DNA of 20,644 nucleotides, taken from Ruminococcus sp. (GTDB lineage: Bacteria; Bacillota; Clostridia; Oscillospirales; Ruminococcaceae). This document shows, in pieces, positions 8,364 through 16,140 of this stretch. Location of the stretch: contig NZ_DXUU01000048.1 of NCBI RefSeq assembly GCF_019417665.1, positions 1 through 20,644 of the forward strand. The letters are read 5' to 3'. The notes beneath the pieces are model-generated. The model was not told the origin of the DNA and made no database searches. It saw nothing but the letters and a program-made list of their open reading frames with translations. Both the position numbers and the translations under genes were made by a program. How positions within the stretch are numbered: the stretch's first letter is position 1; each line of letters begins with the position of its first letter.

Positions 8364-8687
8364 ATGAAAACCCTCATAGATGTCCTTGCAGCACTCAGCG
8401 ATTTCGTAAAGGTCGCATCAGAGTGGGCAGAAAGTGCTTCCAAGGCGGAAGTGGAAACGTTTACACAGATTTATCCGCAAAAAGAAGAAACGGTCAAAAA
8501 AGCAGTGGAAAAGCCGGTCACACTGGAAGAAGTCCGCAGTGTCCTGGCAAATCTGTCCCGCAGCGGACAAAAGGAAACAGTGCTGAAACTGCTGCAAAAG
8601 TACGGCGGCAGTCGATTGTCTGAAGTTCCGCCAGAGCGGTACGCTGCACTGTTCACAGATGCACAGGAGGCAACCCATGCCGAATAA
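8364..8687 (+). CDS. Conserved small phage early protein
   Basis: This 107-aa protein has an N-terminal helical segment (TLIDVLAALSDFVKVASEWA) and a C-terminal domain with VTLEEVRSVLANLSRSGQKE and VLKLLQKYGGSRLSEVPPER. The C-terminal pattern recurs in proteins placed directly before DUF2800 nucleases in Clostridia prophages; automated annotations sometimes give it unrelated names, and I do not assign an activity. The start is supported by AAAGGAG at 8348-8354. Its 3' end overlaps the next gene by 11 nt, so a job linked to the nuclease or to recombination is plausible but unproven. Confidence 0.7.
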   Translation: MKTLIDVLAALSDFVKVASEWAESASKAEVETFTQIYPQKEETVKKAVEKPVTLEEVRSVLANLSRSGQKETVLKLLQKYGGSRLSEVPPERYAALFTDAQEATHAE

Positions 8688-9786
8688 ACATGCCATGCTC
8701 TCTGCTTCCTCCAGTGCCCGATGGCTGGCGTGTCCGCCCTCCGCACAGATCTGTGCTGCCCTGCCGGATACCGTGACGGACTACGCCCGGGAAGGCACGT
8801 GTGCCCACGAGCTTGCAGAGTATAAGGTGCAAAGACTGCTCGGGAATCCGACATCTAATTCCACGGAGAGCTTAGACTTCTACGATGCAGAAATGGAAGA
8901 CAGCACGGACAGCTATGCTCAGTACATTGCCGAACAGCTGGCAAATCTGCAAGAACCGATTGTTTTAGTGGAACAGCGTTTGGATTTCAGCCGCTACGTT
9001 CCGGACGGCTTCGGCACGGGAGATTGCGTGATTGTTGCAGATTCCGTTCTAACCGTCATCGACTTCAAGTACGGCAAGGGCGTGGCAGTGTCTGCCGAGC
9101 ATAACTCGCAGATGATGCTGTACGCTCTTGGGGCGTTGGAACTGTTCGATGCCCTCTATGACATTGCAGAAATCCGGATGGTGATTTTTCAACCGAGAAT
9201 TCAGAACCTCAGCGAATGCACCCTGTCGCTGTCGGAGCTGCTGCATTGGGCGGAAATCGAACTGAAACCCAAAGCCGCACTTGCCGCCAGAGGCGATGGT
9301 GATTTCTGTGCTGGTGAACATTGTCGGTTCTGCAAAGTGAAAGCAACTTGCCGGAAACGGGCAGAGTACAATCTGCAATTGGCGAAGTATGATTTTGCGA
9401 TGCCGGACAAGCTGACCGATACCGAAATTGAAGCAATTTTGGAAACTGCTGACCAGCTGGCTGCATGGGCTTCCGATGTCAAAGAATACGCCTTGCAGCA
9501 GTCCTTACAGGGAAAAGCGTGGAAGAATTGGAAGCTGGTTGAAGGCAGAGCCAGACGAGCATATTGCAGTGAAACTGCAGCAGCGGAGGCGGTACAAGCT
9601 GCTGGGTTCGACCCATATGAACATAAGGTACTGGGCATTACTGCAATGACCAGAATGCTGGGCAAGAAAAAATTCGAAGAATTGTTGGGAAATTTGCTTG
9701 TGAAACCACAGGGAAAGCCAACACTTGTTCCGCTATCAGACAAACGACCTGCGTGGAATACTGCACAGGTAGATTTCAAAGAATAA
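8677..9786 (+). CDS. DUF2800 PD-(D/E)XK nuclease, Fe-S type
   Basis: This 369-aa protein matches DUF2800, a RecB/Cas4-like nuclease family common in phage replication modules. The N terminus has SSARWLACPPSAQ (C19) and the RecB-type EGTCAHELAE motif (H44). The catalytic core follows, with D116 in GTGDCVIV, D129-x-K131 in VIDFKYGKG, and Q145 in HNSQMMLYALG. A C-terminal C216-x2-C219-x5-C225 set, together with C19, matches the four-cysteine iron-sulfur arrangement of Cas4 and AddB. It probably processes DNA ends during phage recombination-dependent replication, working with the DUF2815 protein encoded next. AGGAGG at 8665-8670 fixes the start at 8677 rather than the upstream in-frame ATG at 8659. 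Confidence 0.88.
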   Translation: MPNKHAMLSASSSARWLACPPSAQICAALPDTVTDYAREGTCAHELAEYKVQRLLGNPTSNSTESLDFYDAEMEDSTDSYAQYIAEQLANLQEPIVLVEQRLDFSRYVPDGFGTGDCVIVADSVLTVIDFKYGKGVAVSAEHNSQMMLYALGALELFDALYDIAEIRMVIFQPRIQNLSECTLSLSELLHWAEIELKPKAALAARGDGDFCAGEHCRFCKVKATCRKRAEYNLQLAKYDFAMPDKLTDTEIEAILETADQLAAWASDVKEYALQQSLQGKAWKNWKLVEGRARRAYCSETAAAEAVQAAGFDPYEHKVLGITAMTRMLGKKKFEELLGNLLVKPQGKPTLVPLSDKRPAWNTAQVDFKE

Positions 9787-9799
9787 AGGAGTTTTTATC

Positions 9800-10363
9800 A
9801 TGGCAAAGTATATCAATCCTGCAAAAGTAGTAACCGGTGTATGCAGATTTAGCTACGCCAACCTCTGGGAAGCAAAGGCAATGGACGAGAACAGCAAGCC
9901 GAAGTACAGCGTTTCCCTCATCATTCCGAAGTCGGACACGAAAACCATCGAGAAGATTCGTGCCGCCATTCAGGCTGCCTACGAGGAGGGTCAGGGCAAG
10001 TTGAAGGGCAACAGCAAGTCCGTTCCGCCACTGACATCGATCAAGACTCCGCTTCGGGATGGAGATTTGGAACGACCGGACGATGAAGCGTATGTCAACA
10101 GCTATTTCGTCAATGCCAATTCCATCACTGCCCCTGGCATCGTGGATGTAGCCTGCCAGCAGATTTTAGACCACAGCGAGATTTACAGCGGTGTCTACGG
10201 CAGAGCCAGCATCACCTTCTATGCGTTCAACACCAAGACATCCCGTGGTATTGCCTGCGGACTGCAGAACATCCAGAAGATTCGAGATGGCGAACCGTTG
10301 GGCGGTCACAGCCGTGCAGAGGACGACTTCGCAACTGCAGAAGACGAAGATTTTCTGAACTAA
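9800..10363 (+). CDS. DUF2815 ssDNA-binding protein
   Basis: This 187-aa protein matches DUF2815, an OB-fold family of phage single-strand DNA-binding proteins. Visible are VVTGVCRFSYANLWEAKA at the N terminus, KYSVSLIIPKSDTKTIEKI, GDLERPDDEAYVNSYFVNAN, the IYSGVYGRASITFYAFNT strand set, and GLQNIQKIRDGEPLGG. A C-terminal acidic tail (RAEDDFATAEDEDFLN) is typical of proteins that recruit polymerase and nucleases in the way SSB and T7 gp2.5 do. AAAGGAG at 9785-9791 supports the start. It sits between the nuclease and DNA polymerase genes, consistent with a replication or recombination complex. Confidence 0.87.
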   Translation: MAKYINPAKVVTGVCRFSYANLWEAKAMDENSKPKYSVSLIIPKSDTKTIEKIRAAIQAAYEEGQGKLKGNSKSVPPLTSIKTPLRDGDLERPDDEAYVNSYFVNANSITAPGIVDVACQQILDHSEIYSGVYGRASITFYAFNTKTSRGIACGLQNIQKIRDGEPLGGHSRAEDDFATAEDEDFLN

Positions 10364-10412
10364 GATAGCTGGGCGGACAGCTAGGCGTCATGCTTGGGTG
10401 GGTGATTGAGAT
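10364..10412 (+). promoter_or_regulatory. Short hairpin in the leader of the polymerase gene
   Basis: TAGCTG at 10366-10371 pairs with CAGCTA at 10378-10383. The polymerase start has only a weak ribosome site (GGTGGGTGAT near 10398-10407), unlike the strong sites elsewhere in the operon. Lower translation of the polymerase is the simplest reading. Confidence 0.35.
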
Positions 10413-12782
10413 ATGCAAAAATTGATGATTGATTTAGAAACCAAAAGCGACATCGACATTGCCAAATCAGGTGTGTATCGTTATGCAGATTCCCCATATT
10501 TTGATATTCTGCTTTTTGCGTACTCCGTGGACGATGCCCCGGTGCAGGTGGTTGACCTTGCCTGCGGTGAACAGCTGCCGGAAGAAATCCTCAACGCTCT
10601 GACGGATGACCGCATCCAGAAACATGCCTTCAACGCCAGCTTTGAACGGGTCTGCCTGTCGGTCTGGCTGCGGCGAAACTATCCGGAATGCTTCATTTCC
10701 TATGGATTGCCGGAGGATGCCTGCGGCAACTATCTAAACCCGAACGCATGGCGATGCACGATGGTGGCAGCGGCCTATCTGGGCTTGCCGCTGAGCCTTG
10801 CCGGCGTAGGAGCAGTTCTACAGTTACAGCAACAGAAAATGTCCGAGGGGAAAGCCCTGATTCGCTATTTCTGCGTGCCATACGACACGGTGAACGGCAT
10901 TCCGGTGTTTCATGTTCCGACCGATGCTCCGAAGAAATGGAACGTCTTTCGGGCATACAACAAACGGGATGTGGAAACGGAACAAGCGATTGAACAAAAA
11001 ATTGCTCGGTTTCCTGTGCCGGATTTTGTCTGGCAGGAGTATGCCCTTGACCAGACCATCAACGATCGAGGAATACAACTGGATTTGCAGCTGGTGCAGC
11101 AAGCAATTCGTATGGACACATTGACAAAGGACAAGCTATTGCATCTACTGAAAAATCTGACCGACTTGGACAATCCGAACTCTGTTCAGCAAATGAAACA
11201 ATGGCTGGCGGAACACGGACTGGAATTAGAATCGTTGGGAAAAAAAGAAGTACAGGAACAGCTGAAAACCGCTCCGCCGGACTTGCAAGCCGTGTTGCTA
11301 CTTCGACAGCAGGCATCAAAATCCTCGGTCAAAAAGTATCAAGCCATGCAGAACGCCGTTTGCTCGGATGGTCGTGCAAGAGGAATGTTTCAGTTCTATG
11401 GTGCAAATCGAACAGGTCGAGAGGCTGGTCGTATCATTCAGCTACAAAACCTGCCACAGAATCACCTTCCCGATTTGGAAGATGCACGGGAGCTTGTGAA
11501 GTCTGGTGATTTAGAAGCAGTAGAACTGCTGTATGAAGACGTTCCGGACACGCTCTCACAGCTGATTCGGACGGCGTTCGTGCCAAAGCCCGGCTACAAA
11601 TTCCTCGTGGCAGATTTCTCGGCGATTGAAGCAAGAGTGATTGCATGGCTTGCCGGTGAAACGTGGCGAATGCAGGCGTTCGCAGAGGACAAAGACATCT
11701 ACTGTGCCTCGGCAGCAAAGATTTTCGGCGTGCCAGTAGTCAAGCATGGCATCAACGGACATCTTCGGCAGAAAGGCAAGGTCGCAGAATTGGCTTGCAT
11801 CGCAGAAGGACAATTGGTGCTTACCGATCATGGGCTGGTTCCGATTGAGAAAGTGACTACAGATGACCTCTTGTGGGATGGAGAACAATGGGTACACCAT
11901 GAAGGTGTCATTTACAAAGGCAAACGTGAGGTGATTACTTATGAAGGACTTACAGCAACCCCAGATCATCTCGTATGGATCGAAGGGCAATCGCAGCCGA
12001 TACAGTTTGGAATCGCCGCCTCCTGCGGCTCACATCTCGTACAAACCGGAGATGGTGGGAAAGCAATACGGCTGGGTGAAAATTATCAGTGCGGAAAAAC
12101 GCTGGAGACTCATAGCCGCACGGCTCGACTTTATGACATACAAAATGCCGGAAGACATCATCGTTTTACCGTATCAGGAAAACTTGTCCACAACTGCGGC
12201 TACGGCGGCTCGGTCGGAGCAATGAAAGCCATGGGCGGATCGGAAATGTCCGATACAGAACTGAAGCAAATTGTGACGGACTGGCGAACTGCTTCTCCAC
12301 ACATTGTACAGTTGTGGTGGGATGTAGAAAATGCGGCCATCAAAGCTGTGCGGGATAAAACCGAAACAGAGACCCACGGCATTTACTTCTCTTATGAATA
12401 TGGTTTTCTGTTTATCAAGCTGCTGTCCGGGCGGCGGCTGGCATATGTCAAGCCACGCATTGGTGAAAATCGCTTCGGCGGTGATTCTATCACCTATGAG
12501 GGCATTGGCACGGGCAGAAAATGGGAACGCTTGGAGACTTACTCCGGCAAGCTGGTCGAAAACATTGTTCAGGCAACCGCACGGGATCTGCTCTTCTATT
12601 CCATGCAGACACTATCACAACACTTCATTGTCGGTCATATTCACGATGAAATGATTATCGAATGCCCGAAAGATACAAAGCTGGATGAGATCTGTCAGCA
12701 GATGGCGAGAACGCCAGACTGGGCAAAGGGACTGCTGCTTCGGGCAGACGGATATGAATGCAGCTTTTACAAGAAGGACTAA
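10413..12782 (+). CDS. Phage family A DNA polymerase, intein-interrupted
   Basis: This 789-aa precursor encodes a replicative DNA polymerase with 3'-5' proofreading. Exo motifs are D7-L-E9, HAFNASFE (Exo II) and YNKRDVE (Exo III). Polymerase motif A is DFSAIEARV (D401), motif B is R452-x3-K456 continuing after the intein, and motif C is HDE (744-746). A 133-aa intein (C462-N594) splits motif B. Without it the protein is 656 aa, the usual size for this phage family, and the junction reads VAELA then CGYGGS, restoring R-x3-K-x7-YG. All catalytic residues are present, so the spliced enzyme should be active and the unspliced precursor should not be. It lies between the DUF2815 protein and the primase-helicase in the replication operon and would copy the phage genome. 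Confidence 0.95.
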   Translation: MQKLMIDLETKSDIDIAKSGVYRYADSPYFDILLFAYSVDDAPVQVVDLACGEQLPEEILNALTDDRIQKHAFNASFERVCLSVWLRRNYPECFISYGLPEDACGNYLNPNAWRCTMVAAAYLGLPLSLAGVGAVLQLQQQKMSEGKALIRYFCVPYDTVNGIPVFHVPTDAPKKWNVFRAYNKRDVETEQAIEQKIARFPVPDFVWQEYALDQTINDRGIQLDLQLVQQAIRMDTLTKDKLLHLLKNLTDLDNPNSVQQMKQWLAEHGLELESLGKKEVQEQLKTAPPDLQAVLLLRQQASKSSVKKYQAMQNAVCSDGRARGMFQFYGANRTGREAGRIIQLQNLPQNHLPDLEDARELVKSGDLEAVELLYEDVPDTLSQLIRTAFVPKPGYKFLVADFSAIEARVIAWLAGETWRMQAFAEDKDIYCASAAKIFGVPVVKHGINGHLRQKGKVAELACIAEGQLVLTDHGLVPIEKVTTDDLLWDGEQWVHHEGVIYKGKREVITYEGLTATPDHLVWIEGQSQPIQFGIAASCGSHLVQTGDGGKAIRLGENYQCGKTLETHSRTARLYDIQNAGRHHRFTVSGKLVHNCGYGGSVGAMKAMGGSEMSDTELKQIVTDWRTASPHIVQLWWDVENAAIKAVRDKTETETHGIYFSYEYGFLFIKLLSGRRLAYVKPRIGENRFGGDSITYEGIGTGRKWERLETYSGKLVENIVQATARDLLFYSMQTLSQHFIVGHIHDEMIIECPKDTKLDEICQQMARTPDWAKGLLLRADGYECSFYKKD
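11796..12194 (+). other. Mini-intein (Hint fold) in DNA polymerase motif B
   Basis: In-frame 133-aa insertion with the full set of protein-splicing marks. Cys1 opens block A (CIAEGQLVLTDHGLVPIEKV). Block B has T55-P-D-H58. Block F is LYDIQNAGRHHRFTV near positions 112-126. Block G ends SGKLVHN with penultimate His132 and terminal Asn133, and the first C-extein residue is Cys (C595 of the precursor). Only about 50 residues lie between block B and block F, with no LAGLIDADG or HNH motif, so no homing endonuclease is present. Splicing should release the intein and join Ala461 to Cys595. The boundaries are set by the Cys and Asn-Cys positions and by the clean restoration of motif B. Confidence 0.93.
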
Positions 12783-12794
12783 GGAGGATTCCAT

Positions 12795-13013
12795 ATGTTT
12801 TACATCAAAGAAAATCTGAATGACACAACCAGTATCTCCGTGGAGATCAACAACGAAAACGTATACTGCCACTGCCCGCAGTGCGGTGCAGAAGTGCCAG
12901 TGGATCTGAGTGTTTTCTGGACAGCAGAAAACTTTGACATTTTCAGCAGTGCTGTTTACTGCGATGCCTGCACACTGAAGCGGCTGAAAGGAGCACTGCA
13001 TGAATCGGTATAA
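12795..13013 (+). CDS. Small zinc-ribbon phage protein
   Basis: This 72-aa protein has two cysteine pairs spaced like a zinc ribbon: C27-x2-C30 (CPQCGAE) and C56-x2-C59 (YCDAC). An extra Cys is at 25. The N terminus is beta-rich (FYIKENLNDTTSISVEIN). AAGGAGG at 12781-12787 supports the start. It directly follows the polymerase gene and overlaps the next by 14 nt. Such small zinc proteins in replication operons often bind nucleic acid or a partner enzyme; nothing in the sequence decides which. Confidence 0.78.
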   Translation: MFYIKENLNDTTSISVEINNENVYCHCPQCGAEVPVDLSVFWTAENFDIFSSAVYCDACTLKRLKGALHESV

Positions 13014-13428
13014 CGCTGAGGGATACATTGATCTTACTGCTTATGAGGCACTGAGCCGTATTGAACGAGAGGAACGCAGGGCGAAAAAGGCTGCCGCTTA
13101 TCGACCGCTGGTATACATTTGTTCTCCCTATTCCCACGGCTGCATCAATGACAATATCGAAAACGCCAGACGATACAGCCGCTTTGCAGTAGATACCCAC
13201 TATGTCCCTATCGCTCCCCATTTGCTGTTTCCGCAGTTCATGGATGACAGTCTGGGTGAAGATCGTCAGACAGCGATGTTCATGAATTTGGTACTGCTGT
13301 CAAAGTGTGCCCAGCTGTGGGTGTTTGGCTCTGTGCGGTCGGAGGGGATGCAGCAGGAAATCAAATGGGCAAAGCGGCGGCATATGACCATTCGGCATTT
13401 TACCGAAGAACTGGAGGAAATAGAATGA
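13000..13428 (+). CDS. Nucleoside 2-deoxyribosyltransferase-like (DUF4406/DUF7768-like)
   Basis: This 142-aa protein resembles the nucleoside 2-deoxyribosyltransferase fold found in many phages. VYICSPYSHG forms the first strand and loop (about residues 38-47), with NIENARRYSRFAV, then YVPIAPHLLFPQF, LLSKCAQLWVFG, and the family's catalytic-type SEGMQQEIKWA near 115-125 with a Glu after GM. The first 35 residues are an added charged helix. I infer binding or breakdown of nucleoside or nucleotide substrates, as in phage nucleotide metabolism; activity is not certain. AAAGGAG precedes the start. The stop overlaps the primase start as ATGA (13425-13428). Confidence 0.72.
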   Translation: MNRYNAEGYIDLTAYEALSRIEREERRAKKAAAYRPLVYICSPYSHGCINDNIENARRYSRFAVDTHYVPIAPHLLFPQFMDDSLGEDRQTAMFMNLVLLSKCAQLWVFGSVRSEGMQQEIKWAKRRHMTIRHFTEELEEIE

Positions 13429-15647
13429 AATTTACGCTCTATACAGCAAACTGTACCGGCAATGAAAAGAATATCCTTTATCCCAACCAAAAGGTCATTA
13501 CTTCAGAAGCGGATTTGAAAAAAGCCGTTGTCTACGATCATGTCTGTGCTCAGTATGAGAATTTTGCCCGCAGTGATGCCAATTTCCTGTTGTCTGATGT
13601 AGTACCCATGGATTGTGACAACGACCATTCAGATGACCCGAAAGACTGGATCACGCCTGAAATGCTGATGAACAGCTTAGGAGATGTTGCATTTGCAGTG
13701 ACCTACAGCCGTCATCATATGCTGGCGAAAGGGAGTAAATCCGCAAGACCACGTTTTCATGTATTTTTTCCGACAGTACCCTGCAACGATGCAAATTCTC
13801 ATAAGGCGATCAAGCAGAAAATCCATAAGGAACTGCCGTTCTTCGACGGCAATGCACTGGATGCCTCACGTTTCCTTTTTGGCTGTCCGAGTGATGTTGT
13901 ATGGCACGAAGGAAGTTTATCCATTGAGGACTGGCTTACACTGATGAAGTCGAACCGTAACATTCCGCAGGGACAGCGAAACAGCACAATGTCTCGCATG
14001 GCTGGAAAGCTGGTCAAGCGTTTTGGTGTGACTGAGGAAAGTTATCAGAAGTTCCTGGAAAAAGCCGCAGAATGCGAACCGCCGCTACCGGATGAAGAAC
14101 TGGAAGCAATCTGGCACAGTGCCTGCAAATTCGGAAAAAAAGTAACCTCGCAGGAAGGATATATTTCTCCTGAAGCATACGGCAAACAGTCCCTGATTCC
14201 CGATGATTTTTCGGATGTTGGAGAGGCTCGCACATTTGTAGAAGGCTTTTCAGATGAGGTGGCGTTTACCATTGCGACCGATTATCTTCGCTACAACGGA
14301 ACCTACTGGGAGGAGTCAGAACACGCCGTCATCCTTGCCATGATTGAACATACAGACGTACAGCTGGCAGAGGCAGAAAAGCAGGTGGAAGCATCTCTTT
14401 TGAAACTGGAAAGCCTCGGTGTTGCAAGAGATGCAGCAATCAACGGCGGGAAAAAGTTCCGAGATGGTCTGGATGAGGAACAGACCGCCGCATACAAGGA
14501 GTATCAGTACTATGCCGCTTTCAAGGCGTTTGTCATGAAATATCGCCATGTTCGCAGTATGACCAATGCACTGGATGCTGCAAAGCCTCTGGTTCTCCAC
14601 AATCCCGAAGCCCTCGACAGCAATCCAATGCTCTTAAATACTCCAGGTGGAACTTACTATCTGCCCGAAGGATTGAATGGCTGGAAGCCTACAGATCCTG
14701 CTGACCTCTTAACGAAAGTGACGGCGGTTGTTCCAAGTGATGCTGGTAAGGATTTGTGGGAGGATGCCTTACAGCTGTTCTTTTGTGGTGACCAAAGCTT
14801 GATTGATTATGTGCAGATGATTTGCGGACTTTGCATTGTGGGCAAGGTGTACTTGGAGGCGATGATTATTGCCTACGGTGACGGACGAAACGGAAAATCA
14901 ACGTTCTGGAATGTCATCTACAAGGCTCTGGGAAGTTACAGCGGAAACATTTCAGCGGATGCACTGACCGTCAATTGTAAGAGAAACGTGAAGCCGGAGA
15001 TGGCGGAACTCAAGGGAAAACGGATGATTATTGCGGCAGAATTGCAGGAAGGAATGCGATTGAATACCAGTGTAGTAAAACAGCTCTGTTCCACTGACCC
15101 GATTTTTGCCGAAAAGAAGTTCAAAGCACCATTTCACTTTGAACCCTCTCACACTTTGGTGCTCTATACCAACCATCTTCCGAAGGTTGGTGCATCGGAT
15201 GATGGCACATGGCGGAGATTGATTGTCATTCCATTTCACGCAAAAATTCAGGGTTCTAAGGACATCAAAAACTACACGCAGCACTTGGTCGATAACGCTG
15301 GCGGTGCAGTGCTTTCCTGGCTGATTGAGGGTGCAAGAAAGATCATTGCTGCAAATTATCAGATCAGCAGACCGCAGTGTGTTTTAGATGCAATCGGAGC
15401 CTATCGGGAAGGCAATGACTGGCTTGGCAATTTCATCAATGAGTGTTGTGAAGTGGATAAAAGCTATCAGGAAAAGTCCGGAGAACTATATCGGCACTAT
15501 CGTGAATACTGTCTTGAAAATGGTGAGTTTGTTCGCAGCACATCAGATTTCTATTCTGCTTTGGAACAAGCTGGGTATAAACGTAAGAGAACAACACAGT
15601 GTAATGTGATTGTGGGACTGTGCATCAAATTCGATTTCCTTGACTAA
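13425..15647 (+). CDS. Phage primase-helicase (AEP-like primase, SF3 helicase)
   Basis: This 740-aa protein fuses primer synthesis to DNA unwinding. The N-terminal part has MDCDNDHSDDPKDW (D63 and D65) and RPRFHVFFP (H112), consistent with an archaeo-eukaryotic primase-type active site. A PriCT-like linker spans about residues 180-245 (QRNSTMSRMAGKLVKRFGVT through AIWHSACKFGKKV). The C-terminal superfamily 3 helicase has Walker A GDGRNGKST (485-493), a Walker B/B' region around KRMIIAAELQEG, and the sensor motif LVLYTNHLPKV followed by WRRLIVIPF. The layout is that of P4/D5-type phage primases. GGAGG at 13413-13417 fixes the ATG at 13425; an in-frame extension upstream lies inside the previous gene. 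The candidate origin lies immediately after its stop, as expected for an origin-binding helicase. Confidence 0.92.
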   Translation: MKFTLYTANCTGNEKNILYPNQKVITSEADLKKAVVYDHVCAQYENFARSDANFLLSDVVPMDCDNDHSDDPKDWITPEMLMNSLGDVAFAVTYSRHHMLAKGSKSARPRFHVFFPTVPCNDANSHKAIKQKIHKELPFFDGNALDASRFLFGCPSDVVWHEGSLSIEDWLTLMKSNRNIPQGQRNSTMSRMAGKLVKRFGVTEESYQKFLEKAAECEPPLPDEELEAIWHSACKFGKKVTSQEGYISPEAYGKQSLIPDDFSDVGEARTFVEGFSDEVAFTIATDYLRYNGTYWEESEHAVILAMIEHTDVQLAEAEKQVEASLLKLESLGVARDAAINGGKKFRDGLDEEQTAAYKEYQYYAAFKAFVMKYRHVRSMTNALDAAKPLVLHNPEALDSNPMLLNTPGGTYYLPEGLNGWKPTDPADLLTKVTAVVPSDAGKDLWEDALQLFFCGDQSLIDYVQMICGLCIVGKVYLEAMIIAYGDGRNGKSTFWNVIYKALGSYSGNISADALTVNCKRNVKPEMAELKGKRMIIAAELQEGMRLNTSVVKQLCSTDPIFAEKKFKAPFHFEPSHTLVLYTNHLPKVGASDDGTWRRLIVIPFHAKIQGSKDIKNYTQHLVDNAGGAVLSWLIEGARKIIAANYQISRPQCVLDAIGAYREGNDWLGNFINECCEVDKSYQEKSGELYRHYREYCLENGEFVRSTSDFYSALEQAGYKRKRTTQCNVIVGLCIKFDFLD

Positions 15648-15654
15648 AAGTATG

Positions 15655-15832
15655 TTTTTGACTTCCACTTTATAAAATCGACCTCCACTTTTAAGGTCAA
15701 AAAACACCGAAATATAGGGAAAGTGGAAGTCATAGGAACTCATATACAGACTTTACGCAGGCGAGAAAAAAAGTAAAATTTTTCTCTATATATAAGGTTT
15801 GTATTTGACTTCCTATGACCTCCATTTTCTCG
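15655..15832 (+). other. Phased GAYTTCC-type repeats; candidate replication origin or operator
   Basis: This gene-free stretch carries six copies of GA[C/G][T/C]TCC: + strand at 15660, 15680, 15807 and 15817, and - strand at 15725-15731 and 15735-15741. Within each of the three pairs the copies are 20, 10 and 10 bp apart. Three copies extend to GA[C/T-variant]TCCACTTT, one of them inverted (AAAGTGGAAGTC at 15720-15731). The two inner pairs form a 26-nt inverted repeat (15717-15742 against 15806-15831, 22 of 26 pairing). It encloses an AT-rich core with an 8-bp hairpin (GAGAAAAA at 15763-15770 with TTTTTCTC at 15779-15786) and a TATATATAAGG run. Repeats plus an AT-rich core next to a primase-helicase gene fit an origin; control of the next gene is the alternative. 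Confidence 0.55.
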
Positions 15833-15849
15833 AAAAACAGGGAGAATCC

Positions 15850-16140
15850 ATGCGAGAAAAAATAATTGAAGAAAAACTCACAAAGGCAGTAAAGCAAAAT
15901 GGCGGTGTGTGCTGGAAATTCACGTCTCCCGGAACGGCAGGCGTTCCAGATCGCATCGTATTGATGCCCGGCGGTAGAATTGCTTTTGTGGAAGTAAAAG
16001 CACCCGGAGAGAAACCCAGACCACTTCAACTTTCCCGGCATAAACTTCTGAGGCGATTGGGTTTTCTGGTTTACGTCTTGGATGCTTGTGAGGGCATCGA
16101 AAAAATCATCTCGGAGGTGAAAAGCGATGGAACTACATGA
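15850..16140 (+). CDS. VRR-NUC domain nuclease
   Basis: This 96-aa stand-alone VRR-NUC domain belongs to the PD-(D/E)XK superfamily. E8 is in the first helix. Then come GTAGVPDRIVL (D34), FVEVKAPGEKPRPLQ with E48-x-K50, and Q60. The family cuts branched or structured DNA (the domain is shared with FAN1), and phage copies typically sit beside an SNF2 helicase as here. Length is that of the bare domain. The ATG at 15850 follows AGGGAG; an in-frame extension back to 15799 would cross the repeat cluster and is less likely. The 3' end overlaps the helicase gene by 14 nt, suggesting a nuclease-helicase partnership. Confidence 0.9.
   Translation: MREKIIEEKLTKAVKQNGGVCWKFTSPGTAGVPDRIVLMPGGRIAFVEVKAPGEKPRPLQLSRHKLLRRLGFLVYVLDACEGIEKIISEVKSDGTT

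Noticed and set aside
8354..8623. Overlapping + strand ORF of 89 aa starting 10 nt before the chosen gene
   Set aside because: Its product is Arg/Gly-rich without a fold, and its start lies just after the AAAGGAG that is properly spaced for the ATG at 8364.
9201..9779. 192-aa minus-strand ORF
   Set aside because: It is a mirror of the DUF2800 coding sequence, low in structure and rich in Ser/Ala/Cys, with no family resemblance.
11796..12194. Extra polymerase sequence as a family-specific domain or an assembly error
   Set aside because: The insert begins with Cys, ends His-Asn before Cys, contains the block B T-x-x-H, and its removal restores motif B precisely, which only an intein explains well.
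11941..12225. A second-frame ORF inside the intein as a possible homing endonuclease
   Set aside because: Its translation shows no LAGLIDADG, HNH or GIY-YIG motif, it has no ribosome site, and it is the other-frame reading of clear Hint coding sequence.
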